Positions 1 to 13,725 of a stretch of DNA of 64,000 nt are shown here, one piece after another (positions within the stretch are counted from its first letter, which is position 1; each line of letters begins with the position of its first letter). Source of the DNA: Erigeron canadensis. Lineage: Eukaryota > Streptophyta > Magnoliopsida > Asterales > Asteraceae. The translations under genes and the position numbers were made by a program. Location of the stretch: positions 40,990,275-41,054,274 of the forward strand of contig NC_057764.1 in the NCBI RefSeq assembly GCF_010389155.1, written 5' to 3'. The notes below the pieces were generated by a model, which saw nothing but the letters and a program-made list of their open reading frames with translations, did not search any database and was not told the DNA's origin.

Positions 1-15
1 ATACGTAATTAGTAC

Positions 16-1482
16 CTTAAAAAGTGCGATAACTATACCGTAGATGCTCATGATTCCAGATACAAAAAGTGCATGCTTCGAAAGTACAAGTGTTCTTCCT
101 TTTATGTATGTCTGTAATATTGCGCGCTCATTAGTTGGACATGATAATCTTAACTTGTTTAAATGTTTGGAAATTTTTGTACAAATATAGAATTATTATA
201 TATAGATAGGAATATTTATTAAAGTTGTAATCAACCAGAGCATGGAGGTGGAACAGAACAGGAACGATCGTGCCCTGGACTGACCAAAGGCACATTGCAG
301 CAAGCACAGGAATCCTCTTCCATCGTAGTAATGGAATCTAAAAAGAGGCAAAATCCCAATTAAGTTGAGATCGATCACACACAAATAAAAGAGTCTGAGA
401 TATACATATATATGAACTAATAATAGTTCACTCACATGAACGGAATACGCAGTTCCAAACGCATACCACAGGAAGAGACCCAACCTAAAGGGCCATGATT
501 TAACACTCCACCCAAGACATAATCCCTATTAAAATTAACTAAACACCATTTATTATTTGTTATCATAGCTAATTTTTTTTTTTTTTTAACATATGATGTT
601 ATCATATACCAAAAGAGCATAGAAGGAGGTGAGCAGAATGCCAGTTTTGACAGGAAGTTCGCCAGATGCCAACACCAAATATGGTTTGTTAACCTTGTCG
701 ATCTCGATATCTGAGAGTTGATTTATGCCCACAACATACAAATTGGCCAAACAACCGCCAAGGAGTGCCTGAAATTAATTAAGATGTTTCATTTCATATG
801 TTATATATATGAATCAATCTGATTTTTATACTACTAGCTGTTAACTAAGACGACAAAAGACAACTTAATTGGCGGACAAAGTTATTGCACGTAACAATCA
901 CAAGAAAGGAGATCGAACAGACCTGCAAAACCCCAAGAAAGAACGATGGAGTAAAATCCGATAGGTTCTGCACGGCAAGCAAGGAAATTGAAATGATGGA
1001 CAATGCCTGCAAAATTATAGAAAGAAAAAAAAAATGCTTAATTATATACTCATTGTAATTTTCAAATAAACAATTCATTAGCATGCAGACTTTAATTTGG
1101 GGAAATTACAGCTATTGTACGTTATTGTCAAAAATTGTAGGGTGTACTAAGTATTAGTAGAAATTATACCGTTCCTTTTAGAGTGTAAGCTCTTGAGTAT
1201 TTGTAAACAACATCTAATGTAGCTCCAATTGTTTTTCCGTTTATTTGAGGACTACGAAATACTCCAGAATCGTTTGCGTTGTCTGAATATTCAGATGTAG
1301 CGTTTGCAAGAAAACTTGTTCCCCGCCTTTGAATTTCTGTAACATAATATTTGTGGCTATATCTTCCAGGACAACTCAGTTTACGACCACCACCTTGTAG
1401 AGAATCCCCCCACCCGTTAGCCCTTGGTACTTGTACGCCTACTCCATAATGCCAATAACAAATAATTAGAAATGAATCATCA
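16..1482 (-). CDS. Homogentisate phytyltransferase-type UbiA aromatic prenyltransferase, partial (6 exons, 3' end off window)
   Basis: Six exons join in frame on the minus strand: 1482-1170, 1006-923, 768-610, 525-436, 337-236 and 111-16, all later junctions phase 0 with GT-AG borders. The product reads as a multi-pass UbiA prenyltransferase of the VTE2/HPT group. It has the first Asp-rich motif NQLSDIEID (NQxxDxxxD, which binds prenyl diphosphate with Mg2+), followed by KVNKPYL and LASGE, then [15 protein letters not shown] and a segment ending IVIALFK. In HPT the second Asp motif follows directly, here beyond base 1. The part before KGTALS looks like the variable stretch linking a plastid transit peptide to the core. 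Family members use homogentisate (tocopherol pathway) or, in specialised paralogues, flavonoids, coumarins or phenylpropanoids. Several positions differ from ordinary VTE2 (YKYSRAYT where RFSRPHT is usual), so a specialised substrate is possible. The true start is not found; a foldback element begins at the 5' exon border. Confidence 0.82.
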
Positions 1483-1825
1483 CTGCAATAAAAATATCAA
1501 TTTTTTACATTTATTTTTTCGCTTTTTAAAAAAAGTGTGAAAACATATGTTAATTTGTTCACATTTAAACTTGTATCAAAAAAATTCACAAATTTGAAAA
1601 GTTATATTTTTTTCACAAGTAAACTTTTTATTCACACTTAAAAATTTGAACTTTTTATTTTCACATATATAATTGTGAAAAGATTTTGATTCTTTAACTT
1701 TATTCACACTTTTAAATGTGAATTCTTTTCACACATTTATAAGTGTGAACAAGTTAACAATTTTTTTAGCATTTTTAAAAAATACGAAGTAATGATTGTT
1801 GATAAATAAGATATTTGTTGTAGTG
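1481..1825. mobile_element. Foldback MITE with CACTA-like ends
   Basis: The left end reads CACTGCAATAAAAAT and the inverted right end CACTACAACAAATAT. Imperfect complementarity continues inward for roughly 100 bases (blocks around TTCG, CTTTTTAAAAA and TTAATTTGTTCACA). The middle is full of short TGTGAA/TTCACA words in both orientations. There is no coding potential. The 3-bp flanks (CAT, CGT) do not match, so the target-site duplication is not confirmed. The left end supplies the apparent acceptor of the prenyltransferase 5' exon. Confidence 0.55.
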
Positions 1826-4800
1826 CGTTATTGTAAACGAGAGAAAGTACTCGCGTGTTGCGGCGGTAAGATGGTGGGGTGATAAGTCATAAAGTGTGAT
1901 AGGTCATATGAGATGATAGGTCATAGAGTGTGATAGCCAAATGCATTAGTCATACGGGCTCCGCCCTCGAATTTAAAAATTCGTCGAAAGTATATCGAAT
2001 GACATCTCTAATGAAAGAACATGAAATTTTAAGAACACCCATATAACTTTTATAATTTATCGATGTACAGTTTTTGAGATATGAGATTTTGAATAAATTA
2101 AAGGAATAAAATGATTTATGCAGGAGAATGAAAAAATGAGTAATTAAAACTTGATGAGAAAGATGAAAATAAAAGTTAAAAAGTTGTGGCATATTAATGT
2201 ATGATACTTCATGTATTATTTAAAATTGAAAGTCGAAAATTGATTAATACACGGTGAGATGTGAGTCTCAATGACGTAGTATCCCAAAGATACTATGACT
2301 TTACCAATGTTCCACCGTCTTCATTGGCTTGTTTGACTTACAATTATTTTATAATAAAAACATTTTATTCCATCATTCACACGTTTTTACATACAATTGT
2401 CTATCGTAGAACCAGAAGTCCAGAATCCTCAATTTACTAATTAGTGAATCACCCATATTTGCTAAGCAGAAGGATGATTTTTTAAATGCACATCATGTTA
2501 ATTAATTTGTATTTACTAAAAATACATTCGCAGGTAGACAGGCACCACAAAACTATACTAACCGTACGCCTATTTTGGGTATATTGGGAATTTCAAATTC
2601 AATTTAAGTCATTCAGTACTGTTGATTTTCGTATGATTAGAAAAGTTTTCGTAAGAGGAAAAATTAACAAAAGGTCATCATTTTGATATGTACATCTATG
2701 AAAGTTAAATCTAAAACAAATGGCATTTCAAACAAATTTTAAAAAAAAAATAGATCTTAAAACATTGACATGATCTTACCGGGCGAGAAAACTCCATTTG
2801 ACACCAATTGAGAATTCGGAATTGACGAGGTCTTCAAAACCAATTGATTAATCTGTATAGATTTCATTTATTATATTTGCATGTAACAAAAAACCAAACC
2901 ACAAGAAGTGCAAAAAGCCTTGTTATACAAGTATATGTAGAAAAGGGTTAAATTGGTGATATCGAAAAAAATCAAACAGTTGGTGTTGGCTAGCTGTTGA
3001 AAATGATTCATTTCCAAGATAATGTAAATAACCACGACCTTCTTGTCACGCTTAGTCGTCTTTCATCGACTTATCCATCACAAAATCGTTTGTTTTCCTT
3101 TGGATTCAAGCCTTCAATACCTTTTCTATTATACAGTGCTTGTTTTGTCACAACGTGTTGGTTTCGTAATCAAAAAATGAGGGGAAATCTGATTTTATTT
3201 CAAATTTGACTTGATGTACGTATTTACTACTGTTTAGTTACATTTATTGTGAAGGGTCAAACGACATGAAGATAAAAAGTCGAAGAGTTTTAGATGTAAC
3301 TTACCTAATTTTATTTAGGGGAAGAGATCTTAATCTTACCTTAATCTTAATCTTCTTAATAACTAATGATTAATTAACCAAGCACATCGTTTGATTTCAT
3401 CAAATTGACTTTTGATGATGTCATCATTTAGATAAACTACAAATTAAAAATCATAATAATCATTATCCAAATATATTATTATATTAATATTTATATTAAT
3501 TTGTATAAAAAGTCTCATTAATCTACACTTTTTTGTTTTCCATCAATAATTTACACTTTTTAGCCCTGAATACTTCATTTATATTTTTTTTTAACCATTA
3601 ACTTGAGAGAATTTTTAAAAATTTACAATCATTTAATTAAGTAAAAAAAAATTAACATATGAAATATTTTCTACAAAAAATAATTTGAAAACCTAATGAC
3701 TTATTAACAAATATTAGAAGAGTCCTAATTGTTATCAAAGAATACAAAAACAATTCTAATTGTTATCATATTATCATAGAACAAGTGATTGAAAATAAAC
3801 ATATGCGTGTTATGAACGCGCATCATGATTAAATACATATACTTAAATGTCAAGTACAGGATCACAAATATTTTTATATTTTAATTCTTAATTATTTTTT
3901 CTAATAATATCACATTATGAGTACATCTGTTTCAAAATATTCTATAATGGATAAATTATTATATATAGGATGTGCCTTGTGGACTGACTACGGCAAACAA
4001 TTCCATCAATATGTTTAGGCTAATAATGACAGTGAGGAATCTATGATTATTATACTACAACTTGCAAAATATAACACTTAAAACCGTGTTTTTTTGAAAT
4101 TGTAAACTTTTATGACTTAAATGTATGGAAATCTAATATTGTTAATATCGTAAATCCGGTGTCCAGTGTTGGACACGGGTCTAAAATCTAGGTTACATCT
4201 ATTTTGAAAGAAAAAATATAATATTCGAACGGCTTATAGATGATTGAAATTTACATCGATCGATTTAGATATCGAATGAGACATTGACATTGACCCATAT
4301 TTGTCAACAACCTCTTAAATGAATTTTACTAAATTATATTTTGCTATCGCAATATCTATAAAAAAAAAAAAGTATATTAACAAAACTGACGTCAATCGGA
4401 ACAATGTTTGTTTCACTAAGATGAAATTGAAACACAACGCTAGCTAGTCTCACTATAAAAAGTAGCATCATATCATATATCTAGGTGTTCATTTAAGAAT
4501 AAAAATTCTGTGAAAACAAAAAAAATTAGCCAAAAGTGATAGAAAATACTTTTTATCTATTAAACCCGGTACACTTGACGTACACTTGACTTGATAGAAA
4601 AAGGAAAAATGCAGTACAAAGCAGAGGCCCAATTTTACATGCTTGATTTAGTTTTTTTAGAAAAATCCAACTCCTTTAAGAATTACATTATACGACTGAA
4701 ATGAGATCTATGCACAAAATATATTTAGAAATTTTTTTTATAATTCACGAAACATTAAAAATTGAAAACAAAGAAAATGCACTTATATTTGAGAGAAGCA

Positions 4801-6298
4801 TTAATACGTGTAATATGTGTAATTTTAGAGGAAATAGAGTAGTGGGCCAAATATGAGCTATATATGGGCTGTCTTAGATGAAAAAGACAATGTCTTCAAC
4901 ATGGTCTAACCCACCAAGCCTCGAAGAATCCATATTTTTCATGACTAATTAAGTACGTTGCTCACCTCTCTCGTAAAGTTGTAAGTATTCGTGAAACCAG
5001 TGGCGGCTTAAGGTTTTTGGAGGCATCAAATGAAATCAATTTTGGGGACTAGTTCAAAACTATATAAATTAAAGTAAAAAAAAAAATAGTTCGATTTTTG
5101 TTATTGAACTACTAGTGATAAACAAGATGCATATATTGATGGAAAATCCAGTAAGGGTGCGATCACTTAATCACATAGTACTGTTGAGTCACTTCTGTGT
5201 GAAACAATTCACAACTTAATCAACCATTGTCGCCGGCCACAAACCATCACTAGGTTTGTGTGTCATTGTTATTGTTGACACTTATTTTGAGACATAAACC
5301 GACCCAATAATTCCGATTCCCCTCCAGAAATTGAATTGATTTGGTCATGGTTATTTCAACTTATAATTTGATCAGTTTTTATGCTAGCTTAATTCTATTT
5401 CAAATGTGTCAAAGCCATCTCCTGGATATACCCACGTGATAGAAACAACCTTTTAATCAACAAACAATTCAATAGAAAGAATTCCAAATTATGAAGAAAT
5501 TGATAAGTAATCCCAACCCTCTCAAAATACATTGTGTACTACTGTATCGATTTATCGAGTTGTTGAGATCGTTGGTGTCGAATGTCGTGTTAAGTTTGCT
5601 TGGGCCTTCATCACGCCCAATATAAGGATCGTAGAGGCTCATTTTTTTCTTTCCTTTTGGAACCAAAGCCCAATAGCTCATTTTTTTCTTGTTCTTTTTT
5701 TTTTTTTTTTTAATTGTTAATATATTTGTTATTGATATTATTGTTGCTATACCCCTGGTGAGCATCGATAAAGATTTAGTGAATATTATGACAGATATTA
5801 TGGGCTTAAAATGAAATATACTTTTTTATGTGATGCTAGTTATAAGCTTATAATAAGTTTGTAATTTTTTTTAATTGATTAGACAAGCAAGCTCTTCTTG
5901 TGATACATGCAATCATTTAGGAAGTCTCCTATACGTGTTCAAAGTTTTCCCACACCCTTTACTCAAATTATAGCCCGACTAATACACTAGCCTGGCAATG
6001 AGTAGGAAATAAAATTATAAAAATATATACGGGATATGTTACCAATTACATATGACTAAAACTTTTTGATATGCATCAGTTAATATAATACCATACCCAT
6101 TGATATCGTTGATTGCTTTGAAATCTAGTAGTGAACCTGAATGAACAAATATGCAAATATAAGAAACCGCTAACAACATCCATCTCTAGCAAAAGGTTGA
6201 ACAGCTTATATCCTTTTGAAACCAGGATGTACCTAATGAAAGCCATCAATAAAATATGGCAAATTATCGAAATTAAATAGTAAAAATTTATACAATTA
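1826..6298. other. AT-rich intergenic region
   Basis: No supported gene lies between the prenyltransferase 5' side and the HMA 3' end. Open frames here are short and of low complexity. Bases 1860-1950 carry a short imperfect tandem of GATAGGTCAT-like words. A motif GTGGCGGCTTAAGG near 5000, followed by TTTTTGGAGG, resembles the edge of a degenerate transposon, but no matching partner end was found. Confidence 0.6.
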
Positions 6299-9200
6299 TT
6301 ATTCAATCACTATTTCTGATAACCCTCCTTCTTCATTGAATCCAACTCCAAAAGGTTTGTGCCTGCAACATTCCTTTCTGAAGCTCATCTTGCAACAACC
6401 ACCACCACCTACATTATGCATTTTATGATCTAGCCCATGGTTCTCACAACAATGTTTTACCATTTTCCCCAACTCCTCTTCCGTTATGTAGTACTCTTGT
6501 AAGTGATTCTGTTGATGATGATCGCCCGCCTCAGAGATATGGCTGGAATGACCATGTGTAGTTTCATAACTAGAGTGGCTTTTCTTGTGGGATATATGGT
6601 CATGACAGTTGTTGCTTAGCTTCTTAGCCACATTTTCACAACTACGGGCTCGTCGTGATTCAACATTTAAATCTTTGTGTGCCTTGTCACTAGGATGAGC
6701 ACAGCATGAACCATGGTTTTCGTGTTTTTGCACCTCATCATTAGGACTAGAACAGCAACTATGTTTTCTTCCGTCACCTTGTACCAAATGGTTTGCCACA
6801 TGTCCCTCTTCATGATCATGAGCACAACAATCATCTTTTGTTCTTTGTACACAAACTTTCACTTCTTGCAAATGATGCTCTTCAGTTTCTTTCATCGGCT
6901 TGTTCACCTCACTTACATGATGATCACGAGAGCAACAACTATGTTTGACTTGTGTTTCTTGTACCAATTCCTGTTGCTCATTACCCTTATCTTTACGACC
7001 ACAACAATCTTTCTTCTGGCCAACATCGGAACACTTGCTTTTATGACATTTTGTATGCCCATGTTTATCAGATGAGCATTTATCATGCTTATGAGATGAA
7101 TGGCAATGTTTATGATTATGCGAGGAGCCCGAATGCTTTTGTGAACCTTTTGAAATGGGTGTGGTTCTCAGTAGAAGCATGCTGTTAAGAATCACCACTA
7201 AACAAGTTCCAACGTCAGCTAAAACTGCAGCCCAAACTAATGGATGGCCTGCAATAGCCAACGCAATTATAGCAGCCTTGGTAATAACAGCCAAAAAAAT
7301 ATTTTCAAATATTTTTCTTCGTGTTTTCCTCGCGAGCCTCACTGCTATCGGTAGTTTACGTATATCGTTTGACATCAGAATCACCTGCCCAGTCTCGGTT
7401 GCAAGTGCTGATCCTGAGATCCCCATTGAGATTCCAATATCTGCCGTAGCTAAAGCAGGCGCATCATTGATCCCATCACCAACCATTGCTGTTGGGCCTA
7501 ACTTTTGAAAAGCTTTAATGTGCTTGGCTTTATCTTCTGGTAGAAGTTGAGCATGTACTATATCTAATGCACCCCCTAACTGCAAAGTATAAAGTTGAAA
7601 TGAGTACATAAACTTTCAATTGAACATGCCTAGCGGACATTTGATTTTCACCTCATTTTGTGCACGATTGGCTGCAGATTGACAATCTCCTGTAAGCATA
7701 GCAGTTTTTATACCCATTGATCTCAGTTCCTTCAGTGCCTCTTTTGCACCAGTTCGACATGAATCTGATAGACTGAACACTCCAGCAAGTGAAGACCCTA
7801 GAAATATGTATCCCATCGACGTTCCTTCCGTTCTTTCACGCTCATTATTCAGAACTAAATCTACAAACAAAAATTGATTAACCACAAAAAACGGACTAAT
7901 TAAATGATGCACACAAAACAGATTGGAAAACTATGCACCTTGTGAACAGCCTGCTCTAATTGCAATCTTTTGGTTTCCAATATAAACATTTTTCCCTTCA
8001 ATTTTCCCATAGATTCCTTCTCCTGGAAAATTTTCAAATTCCTCAACGTTTTCTGGTTGTGTTTCTACTGAATACGATTGTGCATAGTTTATAAGTGCTG
8101 CAGCCATGGGATGACTAGACTTGCTCTCTATACTCGAAACCCTTTTAATTTTCAACCAAAACAAAAATCAGTATCAGGTAGCAATAATATGTAAAAACCT
8201 ATTACCATAAATATTGATCATAAGAGTGAGTTGATAATTTACCAATATAGCAATTTGTCTAGAATGATGTCGTCAGTTACTGAATCGAAGGTAGAAATTG
8301 AGAATTCTCCTCTAGTGATTGTCCCGGTTTTGTCAAAAGCAAAGACTTTAACTTTAGAAAGTGTTTCCAAGTATTCTGCACCTTTGATCAAAAGTCCGGT
8401 TGTAGCTGCCATTGACAGGGCACAATATGTAGCGACTGGTGTCGACAGTACGAGTGCACATGGACATGAACCCACCAAAACTACCAATGCCAAGTGATAC
8501 CATTTATTTAAATTATGAAGTTTCATAATAGCTGGTATAATAGCCAAGCAGGCTGCTATAACAATAACAACTGCACGTTCACATGAAGAGAACTAGTGTT
8601 AGCACCAATAATCGATTAACTAGATTATTGGCATAATAGCCAAGTGATACCATTTATTTAAATCATTATAATGGCATGTTATAATGATTAGCAACCATTA
8701 CCTGGGGTGTAATATTTGGCACATTCATCTATCAATCTTTGAGTTTTACATTTGTTGTTTTGAGCTTCTTCCACAAGCTTAGCCATTCTCGCCACTACAC
8801 AATCTTCAGCTAGAACACTAGTGTTAATGCTAATGTAACCTGCAGAAATATAAAATGGGTTTAACAGAAAAATCACATCCTCTATTCATACTTTGACTTT
8901 TTAAGTCACAAGAACCTATTTTAAATCAATAAATTTTTTACAAACTTTTATGTTACGCAATAATAACTTAAAATATAGTTTTCTAATACAAGCATTGGCA
9001 TGTGTATCAACAATAATTTTAACAAGTACCGGAAAAAAGATTAAAGATTTTGAATATCAGAGTAGAGTTTTTGACCTCAAAAGTCAACGCATACCATTCA
9101 GATTTATTGTGCCAGCCCATACAATGGAATCTACTTGTTTTGATACAGGAAATGACTCTCCAGTTAGAGCTTTTTCATCAACTTCACATCTACCGTGCAC

Positions 9201-12200
9201 CACAATTCCATCAATCGGGATAACGTCTCCAGCCTTAACTATGAGCTTTGTATTGACCATGACTTCATTGGCATTGACTTCCTCGCCATTGCTAGCCAAT
9301 ACAGCTTTTTGTGGAGCCATGTTCATTAAAGATGACATTACAGCATGGGCCTGCAGATTTGAAGGAAAACATTCTATACATCAGTAGTTTAAGTTATATT
9401 AAGTAACGATTTTCATGAAATATACGAGAGGCTGCAGCGAACCTTGTGACCTGCCCTTGACTCGAGCCATTCGGCAGTAGTGAACAAGAACACTATGGTT
9501 CCTGCTTCCCAGTAATCCTTAAGAAAGATTGATCCTGCAACTGCGAGTAAGATTTGGTGGTATTAGTTTCAAAAGCAAACGCTAATTAGTAATTTTAGTT
9601 AAAAAGAAAAAAAATCCGGGTTGATTCTAGACTGTATGTATCTCTAGATTGTACTTTACCTTTGATCCCTAGCTCCTCGTTGGTGGTCGTTAATAATATA
9701 ATTTATTCTTGTTCTTCTAAAAGAGAGAAAAAGAAAAAAGAAAAAAAATGTAAAATTTAATTGAGAAAAGTCGGTTTTTCATCTATTGTTATCCTTTAAT
9801 ATGTGGCCTACTAGTATTTTTATTTTTTATGAAACTATATTATTCGTCCTCTAAGGACTAGATTCATGTTCAATATGAGAGAAAGGTAAATCATGTAAAT
9901 GTAATATTATAGTAAACGAAGCATTTAAAAAAAGTGTATGTTATACATCTATCGTCGTCCAAATTTTGTAAGAAATTGTGAAAGATAAAGCAATCAATGA
10001 TTAATTACTCATTTTTCAAAAACTAAAAGTAACAAATTCTTTAAACTCTACATACCAATTGAGTTTTTATATAGTGGATAAGAAAAGAAGTATTTATTTT
10101 ACATTCCCTACGGCCCACGTGATGAGCAAAAGTCCCAAAACTATTTCGGCAGAGATTCAGATTCCTAGTGGAACATCATTGGGCCGGCCCACGCCACAAT
10201 ACAATAGCATATGGCCAATAAGGCAATAACATTAGAATACGTACGTAAAGAAAAACAAAGCCTAAAACAGACATACATACAATACTTACTATTAATTGAT
10301 GTCTTTTTAACTTGAAGAATCTAATCTTGTTTGCACTTTGTTTTTGTGTTTTCATCGTAACTTTTTTGTACGTAATGTCAGAACAATGATTATGTTATAA
10401 ATGGGTTTTCTTTTGTTTAAGACAATATGATATCTAGCCAAACTTGTAATTAATTACTCTTTGTTTGAACTGGCCGGTTACTCACTTGTTAGTTTCAATG
10501 AATAGAAATTCAATAATGAATCACAATTATTGAGCACACATGATACATCAAAAATGGCAATGGATCGATGTGAAACTAAAAACATGAAAATATGCATTTA
10601 TGAATTATATATGATAGACGTTAAAATGATCATTATTGTGCACTAGATTAGACACTTTTTTAGTTTAGAATTGTGTACGTACCTGCAATGAGCATGAGGG
10701 TGTTTATATCAGGTCTGAAATTGAAATTGCGTAACGAAGTAAAAGATTTCAGAGCAATAGGAATTATGCCTATGGCAACTCCAGCGAGTGCCAGCCATTT
10801 AAATGGTGAATAAATATAGCCCAGAAATGACAACGAGAGTAAGATACCGCAAGCCACTGCATACGGGCTTGGCCATTTATTACGATACTTTGTATCTCCT
10901 CCTTTTACTCTCACGTTTGCTTCCAATCTCGCTTGGTTAAGCGCCTTAACTAATAAAACAAATAAATGTAATTAAGATCTATAACACTAGTTATGGTAGT
11001 AATTAATGTAAAACCCTTATTTAATAGTATTAAAACTGAAAGGATACAACAACAACAAAAAAAAAATGTAAACTGTTATAAACAATTGTTTAAAATGAAA
11101 AGAAAAAATTACATGTATGCATCATCTCATCTTGAATATATTTTACAACACTTGGTTAATTTACTAATGTACTAATCCATATATTTCAAGTCGTATTATT
11201 TGGGAGCGATACTGAAACTTACTACTTGTATTGTAGAATGCAAAAAAGTTATAATAAAATAAGGCTTATAAAAAAAACACACACACGCAAAAATAACCTT
11301 TTTTAAAGCAAGAGTCGCAAGAGTGATTAAAAAAAAAAAAAAACACAAAGATAACTTTTTCAAAAGAACGAGTCCTTATTTTCCTGAAAGAGGTATTTGT
11401 GTTCGGTACCTACAGGGTCCACACCCCTTAGCGAAGTGCCAAATTTGGTTAATTTAATACTCATTGTTTTTGGTACATTCTCATCACTCGACTCTTTCTA
11501 TGTATAATCTACTAGATTGATTGGTGCCCGCACAATGTAGTGAGGGTGTAGTTATTAACATAAAAGTAATTTCATTGTGCCCGGAGATGTGAAGAGTTTT
11601 TGCGGTGGGATGTGAAAGGAGGCAGAGGGGGACGAATTGTGAGTTACTATGTGTTTCTAGCGTGAGAGAGGGATAGAGGCTGAATTTTTTTAAAAGGCAT
11701 TTTAGTCACAGTTATAAAATAAAAATAAAAATGTATTAAAATAGAGGGTAAATTAGACATATCAAGTTCTTAAATTTAAAGAAGAAGGGTTAAAATTCTT
11801 TTATAAGGGAATATAAATATCACATTCAATTTAAACTCACTTTCTAACGATTTACATTTAAGTAATACCTAAATATACTTCCATAATAGTTGACTATAAA
11901 TGTATGCAGACTGATAATTGTACCATGATTTTTAATATTTTTACCACAACATATATATAAGTATCATAACGTACAAATATTCACTGTGATAAAATGATCA
12001 AAAATATGAATACAAATATCAATCCCCATAAATATATACCTCATTAACCCTTCACCCTCTCCTTCTATGGGTGTAGCCACTACAAGGTCCTCACTATCAA
12101 CCACCTCTATGGCTTCACCTGTCCCCTCTAACCATCACCTATCCTTGAAAACCGGTTGTTAGGTTTTCATTCTATACCGAGAACAATATCTACGCGTTAC

Positions 12201-13725
12201 GGAGGTGACGAAGGTGGCGGTGAATGGCAGCGGCGGTGCTGGCGGTGACGGGTGGTGGTGGCGGCGAGCGGCGATAATGGCGGTGGTGGTGGTGGTGTGG
12301 CGTCGGTGAGTAATGGAAGTTATTGATGTGATATGGCTATGATGTATATAAGTACATCATGCAATAGAATGTGTACATTGTTTAAATTTAAAATTAATAT
12401 TGAAATATTAAGTTCAATATTGAAAATCAAAAATGAATTTGATATATAATATAGTATAAATTATTGGGTAAAAGTGTTTTAGTATGCTGAGTCAATATAT
12501 TACTAACATGATAACGACAAATTAATTGATCATCGGATAAAAGACTAAAACATTTTAAGTGCTTGTTTTGCTTAATGAACATGTGAATGTTGGTTATATA
12601 TGAATATTTAAAGAACATGTGAATGTTTGTATATATTAATAGTATTTAAAGTATTTTTTTCGATAAAAGCTTTATGAATTATGATATCAGCTAGTACATT
12701 GAAATTTTGTCATAAGACCAAACATCGTGCTTTCTGACACCCTAATCTTCTATAAAAAAAAGTTAATCTTCTAAACTACTAACATGAGCCGTTACGTTAC
12801 TTCCATATGCTTTATGTCACTTTATATCCATAAAAAAGAAGATTAAAAAGGATAGAAAGAGAACGTTATCGGATGAAAATTTAGTTGTATAATTCTATAA
12901 AATTTATATAAGGTGAAATCTTACCACTGGCCAGATACTTAGAAAAAAAAGGGGTAAATTGTAGTGAAAGATATATAACCAAATAAAATACATTTTTTGA
13001 CAAATTTTTTTACGTAAGATATTTTCATACTCAAAAGAAATTGTGAAATCTAGTTTTGCATATTTAGGAGAGCAAAAAAATGAGAAGTTGCAAAAGGAAA
13101 TAAAAATGGAATACGGACAAGAAAGCTAGGTAACTTAATTAGAATTTAAATTTTGACAAGATGAACTTATATGTTAGACGTAAAACTTAGAGGGTATATA
13201 CACATAGATAATTATAAAAACACACACATATATATACCTCAAAAAGAATATTCTTGCAATTTTAATTCAAATATTATTTGCTTCAAAGATTAGTTAGGTA
13301 ATTGAAAAATTCATATCATTAGTTATGACTATCATTAATTAGATATATTTCTACACGTTAAAAGTACGTATTTGGATGCACATGACTTTAGTATAATAAT
13401 AATGTAGAAGCTAGAAGAAAGAAAATGATAGATCAATTAAACAACTTAATTACACTCATGTTGTCAAGTAACAAAAAAGTACCAATTAAGTGATCATGAG
13501 AAGTAGATATATAACAAGAAATACATTACCAATTTGAAGCTGGGAGACTAAGAATGGATCATGAACTACGATGACGGTTCTTGAAGGAACAATGACAGAG
13601 ATATCGTGAACACCTTCGATAGGTCGAAGGATCTTCTCAATCAATGGCACTTCGGACGAACAACATAATCCTAAAACATCAAAGTAGCTTTTTTCTAACT
13701 TCTTTGTAGAATTCTCCTTCATCAT
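6299..13725 (-). CDS. P1B-type Zn/Cd-transporting ATPase, HMA2/HMA4 type, complete
   Basis: Nine exons (13725-13530, 10949-10683, 9540-9443, 9350-9095, 8839-8702, 8570-8243, 8141-7939, 7860-7652, 7579-6299) give a continuous 991-aa frame. The order is an N-terminal HMA domain with LGLCCSSE (the GxCCxxE site of plant Zn/Cd pumps), four membrane helices, the actuator TGES at 250-253, the ion-path CPC at 354-356, DKTGT at 398-402 (phosphorylated Asp398), the nucleotide-binding His438-Pro439, GDGINDAP at 599-606, and a last helix pair with GHPLVWAAV and Asp686. The tail (about 707-991) is Cys/His-rich with eight CC pairs and many HxH clusters. The family exports Zn2+ and Cd2+ at the plasma membrane, typically loading xylem. 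The length lies between Arabidopsis HMA2 and HMA4. The two acceptors with nearby alternatives (exons 2 and 3) were chosen because they restore family spacing. No broken catalytic motif is seen, so it should be active. Confidence 0.95.
10950..13529 (-). other. HMA intron 1 (2.58 kb) with GC-rich triplet island
   Basis: This large phase-1 intron lies between the N-terminal metal-binding exon and the first membrane exon. It is AT-rich apart from 12195-12305, a run of GGC/GGT-type triplets (GCGGTGGTGG style) that stands out sharply from its surroundings. No open frame or catalytic motif is visible, so I read the insert as transposon-derived filler. Confidence 0.7.

Noticed and set aside
1950..2192. 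80-codon minus-strand frame beside the prenyltransferase
   Set aside because: Phe/Ser/Leu-rich, no domain, and not joinable to the prenyltransferase frame.
6713..7508. Plus-strand frames across the HMA last exon
   Set aside because: Antisense shadows of a well-supported coding exon; His/Cys codons read backwards produce Met/Val/Thr-rich nonsense.
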